Shown: positions 28,433 through 38,122, numbered from the stretch's first letter. The stretch: 64,000 nucleotides of DNA from Pseudoalteromonas luteoviolacea NCIMB 1944 (GCF_001625565.1 NZ_AUXS01000014.1:1-64000), one strand, 5' to 3'. The notes: generated by a model from the letters alone, not told the origin. A program made the numbers and translations.

Positions 28433-28493
28433 CTTATTAAAAAGAGTATTTAAATCAAACCCATAATTTATTGATTTATAAAGAATTAATTTT

Positions 28494-28509
28494 TGGCATT
28501 AAACTTGTT
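28494..28509 (+). promoter_or_regulatory. Sigma-54 (-24/-12) promoter of the MacAB-like operon
   Basis: TGGCATTAAACTTGTT matches the -24 TGGCA and -12 TTG elements with exactly 10 bp between GG (28495) and GT (28507); the consensus -12 would be GC. It lies 35 bp before the adaptor start codon, and the divergent gene encodes a sigma-54 activator. Confidence 0.65.
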
Positions 28510-28544
28510 TTAACTAAGGTATCTAAGCCAAAGGAGCTGATACC

Positions 28545-29807
28545 ATGGACAAAAAAATTACTACACCGACACGCCGCAGATTTTTAAAACCTGTGCTCGC
28601 AACGGCTGTTGCTCTACTGATAGGGTTTGGTGCATACAGCATGAGTCAATCGGCGCAACAACAAGGACTGTCTCAAACTGTGAACATGGCTGGCCTGACG
28701 ATCAATAAAGTTGTCAGCGGAGGATTCAAAGATGCGTTGAGTGTGCGTGGGCAGGTGGTCCCCAAAACGACCATTTTTTTAGATACTGTTTCCGGTGGTC
28801 GTGTTGAAGCGCGCTTGCTAGAGCAAGGTGCCTATGTTGAGCAAGGGCAGCCTTTGGTACAGCTCTCCAATACCAATTTGCAGTTGGACGTAATGAGCCG
28901 TGAAGCGCAGGTGACTGAGCAATTAAACTTTTTGCGCAATACGCAAATGACCATGACCACCAATGCGCTTAATTTAAAGCGTGATTTATTGGATATTGAA
29001 TTGGAGATCAGCCACTTAAAAAGAAAGCTAACGCAATCAGAAACCCTTTTGAGTAAAGGTTTGATCAGCCAAGAGGAAGTCGATGAAGTGCGTGAAAACC
29101 TACAATATAACCGTGATATTCATGCGCTAACCATAGAGCGCCAGAAACAGGAAAGCAGCATTCGCAAAGTGCAACTGGCACAGCTGGAGGACAGTGCAAA
29201 AATGTTACAAGAAAATTTACAGTTCGCGCGTAAAAACCTCGAAAGTTTGCAGGTCACAGCGCCAGTGTCAGGTTATTTAAGCGAGTTGGATGTGCAGGTT
29301 GGCGAGTCCAAACAAGCGGGTGCGCGCCTTGGTCAGATAGACATTCCAGGCGAGTTCAAGCTGGCGGTCAGTTTGGATGAATTTTATCTCAATCAGGTGT
29401 CGTTAGGCATGGCTATCGAGATTGCACATGGCGACCACATGTTGCGCGCAACAGTAAGCAAAATTGATAGTCGCGTCACGAATGCACAATTTCAAATTGA
29501 GGCTGAATTGCCGTCTGGGACACAGGATATCAAACGTGGCCAGGGGCTTGATGCACAACTGATGTTTAGTACTGAGCAAAGCCAAACGACCTTGCTGCCG
29601 CGAGGGGCTTTTTTTAGCACCAGCGGCGGTCACTGGGTGTTTGTGCTCAATGAGAATGGCACCCAAGCGCAGCGTCGCAACGTAAGGTTGGGCAAAAAGA
29701 ATCAACACTATTACCAAGTATTATCAGGCCTTGCACCGGGAGAGCAAGTGATCACCTCTCATTATGGCAACTTTGATAAAGCCCATGTTTTAAATCTAAG
29801 TAACTAA
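28545..29807 (+). CDS. MacA/HlyD-like periplasmic adaptor of an ABC export system
   Basis: This 420-residue adaptor has one N-terminal membrane anchor (PVLATAVALLIGFGAYSM). The lipoyl half-motifs are RLLEQGAYVEQGQPLVQLS and APVSGYLSELDVQVGESKQAG, separated by a long coiled coil (about 115-235). The C-terminus is barrel-like (RRNVRLGKKNQHYYQVL, LAPGEQVITSHYGNF). AAGGAG precedes the ATG. It heads a three-gene operon with ATPase and FtsX-type permease. The substrate is unknown, with lipophilic peptides or envelope lipids possible. Confidence 0.87.
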   Translation: MDKKITTPTRRRFLKPVLATAVALLIGFGAYSMSQSAQQQGLSQTVNMAGLTINKVVSGGFKDALSVRGQVVPKTTIFLDTVSGGRVEARLLEQGAYVEQGQPLVQLSNTNLQLDVMSREAQVTEQLNFLRNTQMTMTTNALNLKRDLLDIELEISHLKRKLTQSETLLSKGLISQEEVDEVRENLQYNRDIHALTIERQKQESSIRKVQLAQLEDSAKMLQENLQFARKNLESLQVTAPVSGYLSELDVQVGESKQAGARLGQIDIPGEFKLAVSLDEFYLNQVSLGMAIEIAHGDHMLRATVSKIDSRVTNAQFQIEAELPSGTQDIKRGQGLDAQLMFSTEQSQTTLLPRGAFFSTSGGHWVFVLNENGTQAQRRNVRLGKKNQHYYQVLSGLAPGEQVITSHYGNFDKAHVLNLSN

Positions 29808-29831
29808 TAAAAAGCATTAAAGGACAGGAAA

Positions 29832-30533
29832 ATGATTAAGCTCTCACAATTAAATCGCGTATTTAGAACCCATGAAGTTGAGACAACTGCACTCGACAGT
29901 ATTAATTTAACCGTCAGTGATGGTGAATTTGTGGCCATTATGGGCCCTTCTGGTTGTGGAAAGTCTACCTTATTATCGATTTTAGGTCTGCTAGATGGTC
30001 CCTCAAGTGGTAGCTATCTGTTTGACGGCACAGAAGTGTCGGGCTATTCCGAGCAACAGATGGCAAGCTTGCGAAAAGCTTCAATCGGATTTGTCTTCCA
30101 AAGCTTTAACCTGATCGATGAGTTGACGGTGTTTGAGAATGTGGCGCTGCCACTACAATACCAAAATGTATCAAAAGCAGAAAGAAATCAGCGTGTTGAA
30201 GAGATTTTAAAACGTGTAGGTATTGATCATCGAGCCGAGCATTTACCGCAACAGCTATCAGGCGGTCAACAACAGCGCGTCGCTGTCGCCCGGGCATTGG
30301 TGATCAACCCGAAACTGATTTTAGCCGATGAGCCAACCGGAAACTTAGATTCGAAAAACTCTCAAGAAGTGATGGCGATGCTTCGTGAGTTAAATCGAGA
30401 AGGCACAACCGTGATCATGGTGACTCACTCTGAGAAAGAAGGAGACTATGCAGATAGGGTGGTCCGGTTATTAGACGGTCGGATCTTGGTGGATAAAGCC
30501 AGTCAAGTAACTCAACCAAGCCATGTTGCGTAA
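29832..30533 (+). CDS. ABC transporter ATP-binding protein (MacB/LolD type)
   Basis: This 233-residue ATPase belongs to the MacB/LolD group. It has Walker A GPSGCGKSTLLSILG, Q-loop VFQSFNLIDELT, signature LSGGQQQRVAVARAL, Walker B LILADEPTGNLDS and switch His in MVTHS. It lies 24 bp after the adaptor and 15 bp before the permease, in one operon. Confidence 0.93.
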   Translation: MIKLSQLNRVFRTHEVETTALDSINLTVSDGEFVAIMGPSGCGKSTLLSILGLLDGPSSGSYLFDGTEVSGYSEQQMASLRKASIGFVFQSFNLIDELTVFENVALPLQYQNVSKAERNQRVEEILKRVGIDHRAEHLPQQLSGGQQQRVAVARALVINPKLILADEPTGNLDSKNSQEVMAMLRELNREGTTVIMVTHSEKEGDYADRVVRLLDGRILVDKASQVTQPSHVA

Positions 30534-30548
30534 GTAATAGGAGGCATT

Positions 30549-32960
30549 ATGTTTTCAAGTTATATCACCACTGCTGTGCGTGCATTTGCCAAGCATAAAC
30601 AACATTTTGCGCTAAATGTGCTGGGGCTGAGTCTAGGCTTGGCTGCCGCCATTATGGTGACTCTATTTGCAGTCTATGAGTTCTCGTTTGACCGCACGCA
30701 GCCAAATGCCGAGCGGGTGTATCGGGTTCATACCGATTATCGCAGTTGGGGTTTGCAATTAGTCGGGACGGCAGGCACTGATACGCCATTTTTGATGAAG
30801 CAGCAAACTCAGGTTGAAGATGTCTTGTTGCTTGCCGATGCCGACAGTTTAGAGTTTTATAATGCGCCGTTGGCTTTGACTGTTAAAATCGCGGATAGAC
30901 AAGTGCAGCTGCCAGATTTTTATTCTGTCAGCAACAATCTGCTCGATTTTGTGACTCTAAATGTGTTGTCGGGATCAGTGCAAGATGCCATTTCATTGCC
31001 GGACCAATTAGCACTGAGTCAAAGTACGGCGATCAGCTTATTTGGCCGCACGAATATAGTGGGCGAACAGCTGAACCATGGCTCAGGCAGTTATACTGTC
31101 GCTGCTGTATTTGAAGATTTACCAGACAATACGCATTTTTATTTTCAGACGCTGACAGCGCTGCCCAAACACGCCGATCCGGACGTTCATGGCTATGTGT
31201 ATATGCGCTTGGCACCGAACGCTGATGCGGCGTTGATTGAAACAGAACTTAATCGCACCTTTACCGAGCGCCAGCAAGGTCGTAGAAAAACTTTATCACT
31301 GCAAATGATACCGCTGCTGGATGTGCACTTTAATAGCCGTGGCCCATTTGAAATGAAGCAAGGTGGCTCGAAACAAGTTATGTGGGTGAGCGTGGCACTG
31401 GCCGTGGTCTTGTTATTGGTGGCGAGCACCAACTTTATTAACCTAAATATCGCTGCTGCGGCCAAACGTGCCAAAGAGGTTGGTGTGAGAAAAGCCTTGG
31501 GCGCGAGTCGTTTGCAACTTGTTCAGCAGTTTTTGACTGAAGCCGTACTGGTTGCGAGTGTCGCTGGTTTAATTGCGTTTGCACTAGTGGAGATTGCACT
31601 GCCCAGCGTAAACCAACTGTTGAATAGGCAATTGAGCTTAGACTTTTCTATGTGGTTTTTAAGTGGCGTTATTGTGGTGATTTTACTGGTTGGCGTGCTA
31701 TCTGGCTTATATCCTGCGCTGTTTATTTCTTCTTATAGTGCAAAAAGGGTATTGAGTGGCGATCTGCAACGCGGGAAAACCGCAATCTGGGTACGTAAAC
31801 TGACGCTATATTTACAAAGTGTGTTGTCAATTGCGTTGATCATCGCAGCGGTGACCATCTACAAACAAATGGCGTTAGTGAATGATTTGGAAGTAGGTTA
31901 TGGTAAAACAGAGCGATTATTGGTCAAAGATCTACCTGCGGAGTTAGTTTTCAAAACCGACAATAACCGTCTATTTGAGACCATTCGCAGCATACCTGGC
32001 GTTTCTCAGGCAACTGCCAGTAATACCAATCTAACCGTTGATATGAATGGTGAATTGCACTTAACTTGGCCAAATGGTGAGCAAGTAGAAGGCACACAAC
32101 CGACCGTTTCAACCGGATTTTATGCAGCTGAAACACTAGGCCTGACGATTTTGGCTGGGCGTGACTTTTCTCCTCAGTATGGCACGGATTGGGCGCACAC
32201 AGATGAGCAAGGCATTACTCGTTATGCAATATTGATCTCTGAAAGTATGATGCGACTTGCAGGTTACACGGATCCACAAGAGGTCATAGGTAAACAAGCA
32301 ACAGCGCGCCGAGGCCGCACTCAAGTGAACATAGTGGGTGTTGTTGCCGACGTGAAGCTGGGCTCAGCGAAACAAACTCAGCTGCCGATATCATTTCGCG
32401 CTGGTGTAATTAGTCACTCGTCTGCAAATATCGTGGTCAAACTGGATGGCTCGGTGGCGGCATCTGATGTGGCGCAGCAATTGCGAACAGTAGTGACTGA
32501 ACAATTGAAGCTTCATGAGGTATCTGTCACCCGCATAGAAGATGAATATCAGCAAGCACACATTAGTGAGCATCGTGTACAGCAGCTAGTTTTGTTCTTT
32601 AGCTCGTTGGCGGTATTTTTAACTTGTTTGGGTGTGCTGGGACTTGCATCGTTTTCTGCGCTTCGCAGGCAAAAAGAGGTTGCAGTTCGAAAGGTGCTTG
32701 GCGCTTCTCGCATTAGTATTGTTAATTTGCTTGCGAAAGAATATCTAGCATTAATCGTGGCGGCAATGGTGTTGTCATTCCCGTTAAGTTATTGGTTCTT
32801 GGACGGGTGGCTGAATCATTTTAATGAGCGTATAACACAGGCTATTTGGGTATATCTGTTCAGTGCAAGTTTTGTGGCGATGAGCACTTGGCTAACTGTT
32901 GCAACGCTGGCATTTCGAGCCGCAAGTATAAGACCATCTTTGATTTTACGTTACGAGTAA
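30549..32960 (+). CDS. FtsX-like ABC transporter permease
   Basis: This 803-residue permease has the MacB-type arrangement in duplicate: an N-terminal membrane segment (VLGLSLGLAAAIMVTLFAVY), a periplasmic core domain (about 45-270) and three membrane segments (ALAVVLLLVASTNFINL and later). A second TM plus periplasmic core follows (about 430-680), ending with three more segments. Both FtsX signatures are seen (KRAKEVGVRKALGASRLQLV and RRQKEVAVRKVLGASRISIV). These permeases work by mechanotransmission with the ATPase and adaptor. The target is unclear. Confidence 0.9.
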   Translation: MFSSYITTAVRAFAKHKQHFALNVLGLSLGLAAAIMVTLFAVYEFSFDRTQPNAERVYRVHTDYRSWGLQLVGTAGTDTPFLMKQQTQVEDVLLLADADSLEFYNAPLALTVKIADRQVQLPDFYSVSNNLLDFVTLNVLSGSVQDAISLPDQLALSQSTAISLFGRTNIVGEQLNHGSGSYTVAAVFEDLPDNTHFYFQTLTALPKHADPDVHGYVYMRLAPNADAALIETELNRTFTERQQGRRKTLSLQMIPLLDVHFNSRGPFEMKQGGSKQVMWVSVALAVVLLLVASTNFINLNIAAAAKRAKEVGVRKALGASRLQLVQQFLTEAVLVASVAGLIAFALVEIALPSVNQLLNRQLSLDFSMWFLSGVIVVILLVGVLSGLYPALFISSYSAKRVLSGDLQRGKTAIWVRKLTLYLQSVLSIALIIAAVTIYKQMALVNDLEVGYGKTERLLVKDLPAELVFKTDNNRLFETIRSIPGVSQATASNTNLTVDMNGELHLTWPNGEQVEGTQPTVSTGFYAAETLGLTILAGRDFSPQYGTDWAHTDEQGITRYAILISESMMRLAGYTDPQEVIGKQATARRGRTQVNIVGVVADVKLGSAKQTQLPISFRAGVISHSSANIVVKLDGSVAASDVAQQLRTVVTEQLKLHEVSVTRIEDEYQQAHISEHRVQQLVLFFSSLAVFLTCLGVLGLASFSALRRQKEVAVRKVLGASRISIVNLLAKEYLALIVAAMVLSFPLSYWFLDGWLNHFNERITQAIWVYLFSASFVAMSTWLTVATLAFRAASIRPSLILRYE

Positions 32961-32964
32961 TGGT

Positions 32965-32996
32965 AAAAAGCCAGCGCCGGGGCGCTGGCTTTTTTA
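32965..32996. terminator. Bidirectional terminator
   Basis: AAAAAGCCAGCGCC pairs with GGCGCTGGCTTTTT; the 14-bp stem is flanked by A and T runs on both strands. It serves the permease operon (plus) and the convergent aspartyl-protease gene (minus). Confidence 0.92.
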
Positions 32997-33893
32997 TTAT
33001 GATTCTTTTGGCACACCGATATGTAAGTTGCCGTTTTTCAAATCCATTGTCATCACAAAATGCTTAAACACATCGTAGCCGATAATGCCTTTGACTTTAG
33101 CGCCTTTAACATGGCTGCTTGAGTGACTATACTGGCTGGAAACCTTTACTTTACTGCCCTTCTCTGGAAAAGCGACTTTAACGTTTGAGAGCGTATAAGG
33201 ACCAAATTTTACTTCTTTTGCTTTTACAACTTCCATTGACTCTACGCTATTAACACCTGCAAAATCTACTTGCTCATTTTCAGTGTCTAGCCAGCCAAAT
33301 TCTTTCGCAAAGCGGCGCTCAATGATAATGCCACCTGAAAAACCAGTATCGAGTAACATCCAAGCTGATTCACCTTCTAATTCCACTTTAACGATGGGCT
33401 GATCGAATCCTTTTTGCATTTTGAAGCCGATATTTTCAAACTTTTTTAAGTCGAGGTGATCGTGTGTAAGCAGCCTTATACGTCGGTTTGGGTAATCAAT
33501 TTGGGTATTGAATAACTTAAAAAAACCGCGACCAAATAGGAGCGATTTTTCTGGTCCGCCTAAATTTATTTCTGCAATATTTTCTAGCTGAGTATCAATA
33601 CCAAAAAACGACACAGGTACTTTTTGATATACCTTGTTGCGTTTGACATCGAATGCCCCTTGGATATTCATATTGCCACTGTGGGTATAGGTAAGTTTAT
33701 TCGCCTCAATAAAGCTTTGATTGATTGAATTGCCTGAAGCTCCGGTATCCAGCACCGCGTAACTTTCAATGCCTGATACTGTTACAGGCACGGTGACCAG
33801 ACCATTTTGATAGGTAAAGTCTAACCAAGGTGTCACTGCTGAGTGAGAGAACGCACTAAACAATAGCCCAAGTGAGAGTAATGTAAATTTCAT
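32997..33893 (-). CDS. Secreted retropepsin-like aspartyl protease family protein
   Basis: This 298-residue protein has a Sec signal (FTLLSLGLLFSAFSHSA). Two aspartyl-protease half-motifs follow: AVLDTGASGNSI (about residue 48) and WMLLDTGFSGGII (about residue 186), so both catalytic Asp are in one chain. The start at 33893 is chosen because it begins the signal peptide directly; in-frame ATGs at 33929 and 34004 would give longer, less signal-like N-termini. The substrate is unknown. It is divergent from the DeoR regulator. Confidence 0.72.
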   Translation of the reverse strand: MKFTLLSLGLLFSAFSHSAVTPWLDFTYQNGLVTVPVTVSGIESYAVLDTGASGNSINQSFIEANKLTYTHSGNMNIQGAFDVKRNKVYQKVPVSFFGIDTQLENIAEINLGGPEKSLLFGRGFFKLFNTQIDYPNRRIRLLTHDHLDLKKFENIGFKMQKGFDQPIVKVELEGESAWMLLDTGFSGGIIIERRFAKEFGWLDTENEQVDFAGVNSVESMEVVKAKEVKFGPYTLSNVKVAFPEKGSKVKVSSQYSHSSSHVKGAKVKGIIGYDVFKHFVMTMDLKNGNLHIGVPKES

Positions 33894-34084
33894 TTGATGA
33901 TGCTTATATAAATATTTAGTTATTTTCATTATTGCTATTTTAGGTACTGCTGTGACGTGTATCAATGTATTTTTGTGCTTACTGGGGAGCTGTTTCATTG
34001 GCATTCAATTCCATTTAAATGTGCTGTGTGATCGCAGTTAAGGACAGCTTCATAAAATTGTAAATTATTTAAGCAAATTTAAAC

Positions 34085-34114
34085 TTGAATAATCTTCAAT
34101 GTTTCGTCTAGAAT
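34085..34114 (+). promoter_or_regulatory. Predicted promoter of the DeoR-type regulator
   Basis: TTGAAT (34085) and TAGAAT (34109) are separated by 18 bp. This would place the transcription start around 34121, on top of the TTTCG operator, which fits negative autoregulation. Confidence 0.5.
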
Positions 34115-34120
34115 ACACGT

Positions 34121-34138
34121 AAATTTCGAAACGAAACT
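34121..34138 (+). promoter_or_regulatory. DeoR-family operator (TTTCG repeats)
   Basis: On the minus strand this reads AGTTTCGTTTCGAAATTT, with TTTCG phased at 6 bp. This is the TTTC-repeat pattern known for AgaR-like DeoR regulators. A further GTTTCG lies at 34101-34106. It sits just before the regulator gene, so self-control and read-through control of glmS are likely. Confidence 0.6.
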
Positions 34139-34152
34139 TATGTGAAAGATAA

Positions 34153-34929
34153 ATGACCAAACGTAACACTCAACAGCGCCGACACACCATTGTCAGTCGT
34201 GTAAATAACGAGGGTGAAGTCAGTGTAGAGGCTTTGGCTGCTGAGTTTGAAACTTCAGAAGTTACGATTCGAAAGGATTTAACCGCTCTTGAAAAAAGTG
34301 GCTTACTACTGCGTCGCTACGGCGGGGCGGTGGCACTGCCTAAAGAGATTGTTGCCACAGATATAGATAAGCAAGATCCATTGCGTAAAGTCGCCATTGC
34401 AAAAGCCGCAGCGGCGTTGATCCGCGACCACAATCGAATCATTATTGATAGTGGTAGAACAACTGCTGCGATGATCCCTGAACTGGCGAAAAAGCGCGGT
34501 TTGGTGGTAATGACCAATGCCATCAACATTGCTAACCGCTTATTGTCACTTGAAAATGAACCCACTCTTTTGATGACCGGAGGCACATGGGACCCACATT
34601 CGGAGTCCTTCCAAGGTCAAGTTGCCGAACAAGTGCTACGCTCTTATGACTTTGATCAGCTATTTATTGGTGCCGATGGCATTGATGTGGCGCGCGGTAC
34701 CACCACATTTAATGAGTTGATTGGATTGAGCAAGGTAATGGCAGAGACCGCAAGAGAAGTCATTGTGCTGGTTGAATCTGAAAAGATTGGTCGCAAAATT
34801 CCAAATTTAGAGCTGCCTTGGCAGCAAGTCACAACCTTGATCACCGACAACACCTTGGCACCTGAGATGCGCCAAGCGATCGAGGCTCATGGCGTAAACG
34901 TGATCTGTGCAGAGATCACACAAAAATAA
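34153..34929 (+). CDS. DeoR-family regulator, probable amino-sugar repressor of glmS
   Basis: This 258-residue DeoR regulator has an N-terminal HTH (VSVEALAAEFETSEVTIRKDL). The sugar-phosphate-binding C-terminal domain follows with IIDSGRTTAAMIPEL, LMTGGTWDP, DQLFIGADGID and VLVESEKIG. The gene is 30 bp upstream of glmS in the same direction, a pairing common in marine gammaproteobacteria. Control of glmS by a hexosamine phosphate is inferred from position and family. The TTTCG operator at its promoter supports autoregulation. Confidence 0.88.
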   Translation: MTKRNTQQRRHTIVSRVNNEGEVSVEALAAEFETSEVTIRKDLTALEKSGLLLRRYGGAVALPKEIVATDIDKQDPLRKVAIAKAAAALIRDHNRIIIDSGRTTAAMIPELAKKRGLVVMTNAINIANRLLSLENEPTLLMTGGTWDPHSESFQGQVAEQVLRSYDFDQLFIGADGIDVARGTTTFNELIGLSKVMAETAREVIVLVESEKIGRKIPNLELPWQQVTTLITDNTLAPEMRQAIEAHGVNVICAEITQK

Positions 34930-34959
34930 ACACACTAACGTGCAACAAATGGAGAGATT

Positions 34960-36780
34960 ATGTGTGGCATCGTAGGAGCTGTGGCAGAGCGCCCAGTTAA
35001 CCGAATTCTAATTGAAGGTTTAAAACGTCTTGAGTACCGTGGCTATGATTCAGCGGGCGTTGCGCTGAGCAATGTGGGTGTACTTAATACGGTAAAAGCA
35101 GTTGGTAAAGTTGCAAATTTAGCTGCAGCGCTAGAGCGCGCAGAAGTAAAAGGCACAACGGGTATTGCGCACACACGTTGGGCAACACATGGTGGTGTAA
35201 CCGAAGCGAACGCTCACCCACATTTATCAAATGAGCAAATTGCGCTGGTACATAATGGCATCATTGAAAACCATGAAGCGCTGCGCCATGCGTTAACAGA
35301 AGATGGTTATGCTTTCTTATCGGATACAGATACGGAAGTTATGGTGCACCTGATCCACCAATTACGCCAGCAACATGGCAGCTTACTTGAGTCAGTTCAA
35401 GCGGCAACAAAACAGCTAGAAGGGGCTTACGGTACAGTTGTATTCGATAAAGAAAACGACAATGAAATCATCGTTGCACGTTCAGGCAGCCCGTTAGTGA
35501 TTGGTTTAGGCCTTGGCGAGAACTTTATCGCTTCGGATCAGTTAGCACTTTTACCAGTGACACGCAGCTTTATCTTCTTAGAAGAGGGTGATGTTGCACG
35601 TATTACGCGTGATACGGTTGAAATCTTTGATATTGAAGGCAACCCAGTTGAACGTGAAGTGGTTGAGTCTAACATCACGCAAGACGCTTCTGGTAAAGGC
35701 GAATACCGCCACTACATGCTAAAAGAAATTTACGAACAGCCACTGGCCGTGCGTAACACTCTTGAAGGCCGCCTTGAAAACGATCGCGTTGCAATCGATG
35801 CGTTTGGCGACAGCGCGAATCAGATTTTTAAAGATGTAAAACATGTTCAAATCATCGCGTGTGGTACGTCATACCACTCAGGTATGGTTGCGCGCTACTG
35901 GCTTGAGCAACTTGCAGGTGTGAGTTGTAATGTCGAAATTGCATCAGAGTTCCGTTATCGTGAGTCGTTTGTTCACGAAAATAGCCTACTTGTTACTATT
36001 TCTCAGTCTGGTGAAACGGCGGATACGTTAGCGGCATTACGTTTAGCTAAAGAGCAGGGCTACATGGCGTCAATGACCATTTGTAACGTACCAGGCTCTT
36101 CATTGGTGCGTGAGTCTGACTTGGCATTTATGACCAAGGCAGGCGCGGAGATTGGCGTTGCATCTACCAAGGCTTTCACGACGCAACTTGTTGGCTTATT
36201 GATGCTAACAGCATCGATCGCGCAAGAAAAAGGTCGTGACCAAAGTGTGATTGTTAATGCTATTAAGACTTTACCAAACAAGCTAGAAGAAGCGCTGAGC
36301 ATGGCTGAAGGCATTGAAGCACTGGCGGAAGAGTTTGCAGACAAGCACCACTCTCTATTCCTTGGCCGTGGCTCACAATACCCAATCGCAATGGAAGGGG
36401 CACTTAAGTTAAAAGAGATCTCTTATATTCACGCAGAAGCGTATGCAGCGGGTGAATTAAAGCACGGTCCACTTGCACTGATTGACGCGGATATGCCAAT
36501 CATTGTTGTGGCACCTAACAATGAATTGCTTGAAAAGCTTAAATCAAACGTTGAAGAAGTACGCGCTCGCGGCGGTATTATCTATGTATTTGCAGACAAA
36601 GATTCCGCGTTTGCTTCTGATGACACAATGCGTGTAATGAACGTGAACCACGTTGAAGACATCATTGCACCAGTTGTCTATACAATCCCACTACAGCTGT
36701 TGTCATACTATGTTGCCGTGATCAAAGGCACGGATGTTGACCAACCGCGCAACCTAGCTAAATCTGTAACGGTTGAGTAA
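34960..36780 (+). CDS. glmS: Glutamine--fructose-6-phosphate aminotransferase (isomerizing)
   Basis: GlmS makes glucosamine-6-phosphate from fructose-6-P and glutamine, the first step to UDP-GlcNAc. The 606-residue protein starts with the catalytic Cys ([11 protein letters not shown]). It continues with [10 protein letters not shown] and [13 protein letters not shown] of the glutaminase domain, then two SIS domains ([46 protein letters not shown]). It ends [13 protein letters not shown], the most conserved GlmS C-terminus. GGAGAG precedes the ATG. Confidence 0.98.
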   Translation: MCGIVGAVAERPVNRILIEGLKRLEYRGYDSAGVALSNVGVLNTVKAVGKVANLAAALERAEVKGTTGIAHTRWATHGGVTEANAHPHLSNEQIALVHNGIIENHEALRHALTEDGYAFLSDTDTEVMVHLIHQLRQQHGSLLESVQAATKQLEGAYGTVVFDKENDNEIIVARSGSPLVIGLGLGENFIASDQLALLPVTRSFIFLEEGDVARITRDTVEIFDIEGNPVEREVVESNITQDASGKGEYRHYMLKEIYEQPLAVRNTLEGRLENDRVAIDAFGDSANQIFKDVKHVQIIACGTSYHSGMVARYWLEQLAGVSCNVEIASEFRYRESFVHENSLLVTISQSGETADTLAALRLAKEQGYMASMTICNVPGSSLVRESDLAFMTKAGAEIGVASTKAFTTQLVGLLMLTASIAQEKGRDQSVIVNAIKTLPNKLEEALSMAEGIEALAEEFADKHHSLFLGRGSQYPIAMEGALKLKEISYIHAEAYAAGELKHGPLALIDADMPIIVVAPNNELLEKLKSNVEEVRARGGIIYVFADKDSAFASDDTMRVMNVNHVEDIIAPVVYTIPLQLLSYYVAVIKGTDVDQPRNLAKSVTVE

Positions 36781-36810
36781 TTAGGTTTTTAGGGGTTTGA
36801 AAAGGCGCGT
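36741..36810 (+). other. attTn7-like site at the glmS 3' end
   Basis: The last about 36 bp of glmS (coding [11 protein letters not shown]) correspond to the sequence TnsD reads in Tn7 attachment; the Tn7 insertion point lies about 25 bp past the stop, here at the glmS terminator. No Tn7 end or 5-bp duplication is evident, but a large accessory island starts soon after. Confidence 0.45.
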
Positions 36811-36823
36811 AAGCGCCTTTTTT
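36800..36823 (+). terminator. Rho-independent terminator of glmS
   Basis: AAAAGGCGC and GCGCCTTTT pair around a GTAA loop, followed by T, 20 bp after the glmS stop. Confidence 0.9.
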
Positions 36824-37120
36824 GTTGCTATGCATTAATTACATATTCTCACACTTAAACGAGCATAGGCCGATATTTCAAATTTTCCGAAATAGCTAGC
36901 AAACTAACCGTTTTTTAATCTTTTGATATTTATAGCAAAAGCTCAGAGAGCACATTAGTGAAGTAGGTTGCAAATCGCTACCTTGATTGGCTGCGCTTTG
37001 AAGTATGACTTTTCATGGGTGTTAGCGACAAAGTTTGTGTAATTATGGCTGTCGGGTTGAGTGACTATCGCTATCAGGCTTAACTGAGCCTAGTAGCGAT
37101 ACGGTGAGGCGTAAAGAAAG
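36824..37120. other. Non-coding junction between glmS and the accessory island
   Basis: There is no convincing ORF. A nested hairpin lies at 37069-37098 (CGCTA..TAGCG outside, AGGCT..AGCCT inside, 2x2 internal mismatch). It sits 23 bp after the stop of the leftward methyltransferase gene and may be its terminator, though no T-run follows. The rest is AT-rich DNA with nothing recognised. Confidence 0.5.
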
Positions 37121-37900
37121 CTACTTTTCAGCAAGGACCAAAATGCCTTTGGTGGTTGGGGATATTGCCTGTTTTGTCTCTCGGTCTACTAGGAGGACTC
37201 GACTAAAGCCGTTATTTAGCAGCATCTCATGCATTTCTTCAGGCTCCCAGTAATGGAGAGCGTCTTTTAAAGTAAATGACTTTTCCTGATCTTGCGTTTT
37301 TAATACGTAATGAATATCTGAGGTGTGTTGTTGTATTTGGGTGTCAATTGAGTTTTTGATTTGGATTGACAAGTCGATGCCTTCAAAGCTTGAGGCATGC
37401 TCAATATCATGCAAGTAGTCCCCTTGAGCCAACAAGTTAATTGGATAATAGTAGTCAAAAATAAATATCCCTTTGGGCTTTAAATGATCAGATATGTTTT
37501 GCAAAACAGTGGGGACAAGCTCTGGATCTACGTAACATAAAACGGAGTTGTGTGCATAAGCGCCGTCAAACTGGGTATCAGATTTAAACGATGCGATGTT
37601 ATCAACTATGAAAGTTGGGTTGGCACGTCCTTCCAGTTTACTCACTGCTCTTGAAATAGCTGACTCGCTCAAGTCAACACCCGTGATATCGTAATTAAAT
37701 TCAGAGAGGATGAGTGCATGGCGACCATATCCACAGCCTACATCAAGCAATTTTGTCGTCGGCTTACTGTTAACAAACTTAGAAAAAAGGTGGTGTAAAT
37801 AATCACACTGCTGTTGCGTGTTCAGTTGGGGAGACAGAATGTGCTCTTGGACATCATCTATGTTGTTAATCTCATCTATAAGCTTAGTTTTATTAAGCAT
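37121..37900 (-). CDS. SAM-dependent methyltransferase (class I)
   Basis: This 259-residue soluble enzyme has motif I LLDVGCGYGRHALILSE (residues 54-70) and the acidic strand ITGVDLSESAI. It then has IFDYYYPINLL and a C-terminal region with HYWEPEEMHEMLLNNGFSRV, typical of methyltransferase domain 25/11 proteins. AAGGG precedes the ATG. It follows, on the same strand, a 57-residue peptide gene and a nucleotidyltransferase gene, but a terminator-like hairpin lies in between. It may modify the peptide, or the small molecule of the cluster to the right; the target is unknown. Confidence 0.78.
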   Translation of the reverse strand: MLNKTKLIDEINNIDDVQEHILSPQLNTQQQCDYLHHLFSKFVNSKPTTKLLDVGCGYGRHALILSEFNYDITGVDLSESAISRAVSKLEGRANPTFIVDNIASFKSDTQFDGAYAHNSVLCYVDPELVPTVLQNISDHLKPKGIFIFDYYYPINLLAQGDYLHDIEHASSFEGIDLSIQIKNSIDTQIQQHTSDIHYVLKTQDQEKSFTLKDALHYWEPEEMHEMLLNNGFSRVLLVDRETKQAISPTTKGILVLAEK

Positions 37901-38122
37901 TTAATTACCCTTTTTATTTTAAAGAGAACTTATACTCTACTAAAACCAATGATGTTTTTATATTGGTTCGGTTGCTGTGTTGGTTTTAGTGTGTTTTAAA
38001 TTTAATATAATTTAACTTTGTTTTTTACTGTAATATTTAACCGTGTTTTAGCTGTTTAATAAATTTGACGGCTAATGGGTGTAGGTGGTTTCTTCGTAGT
38101 TTTAAAAGAAGGGTATGTAAGA

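Noticed and set aside
36780..37120. Searched for a Tn7 right or left end next to glmS
   Set aside because: No TGTGGGCGG-type terminus or target duplication was seen near the expected position.
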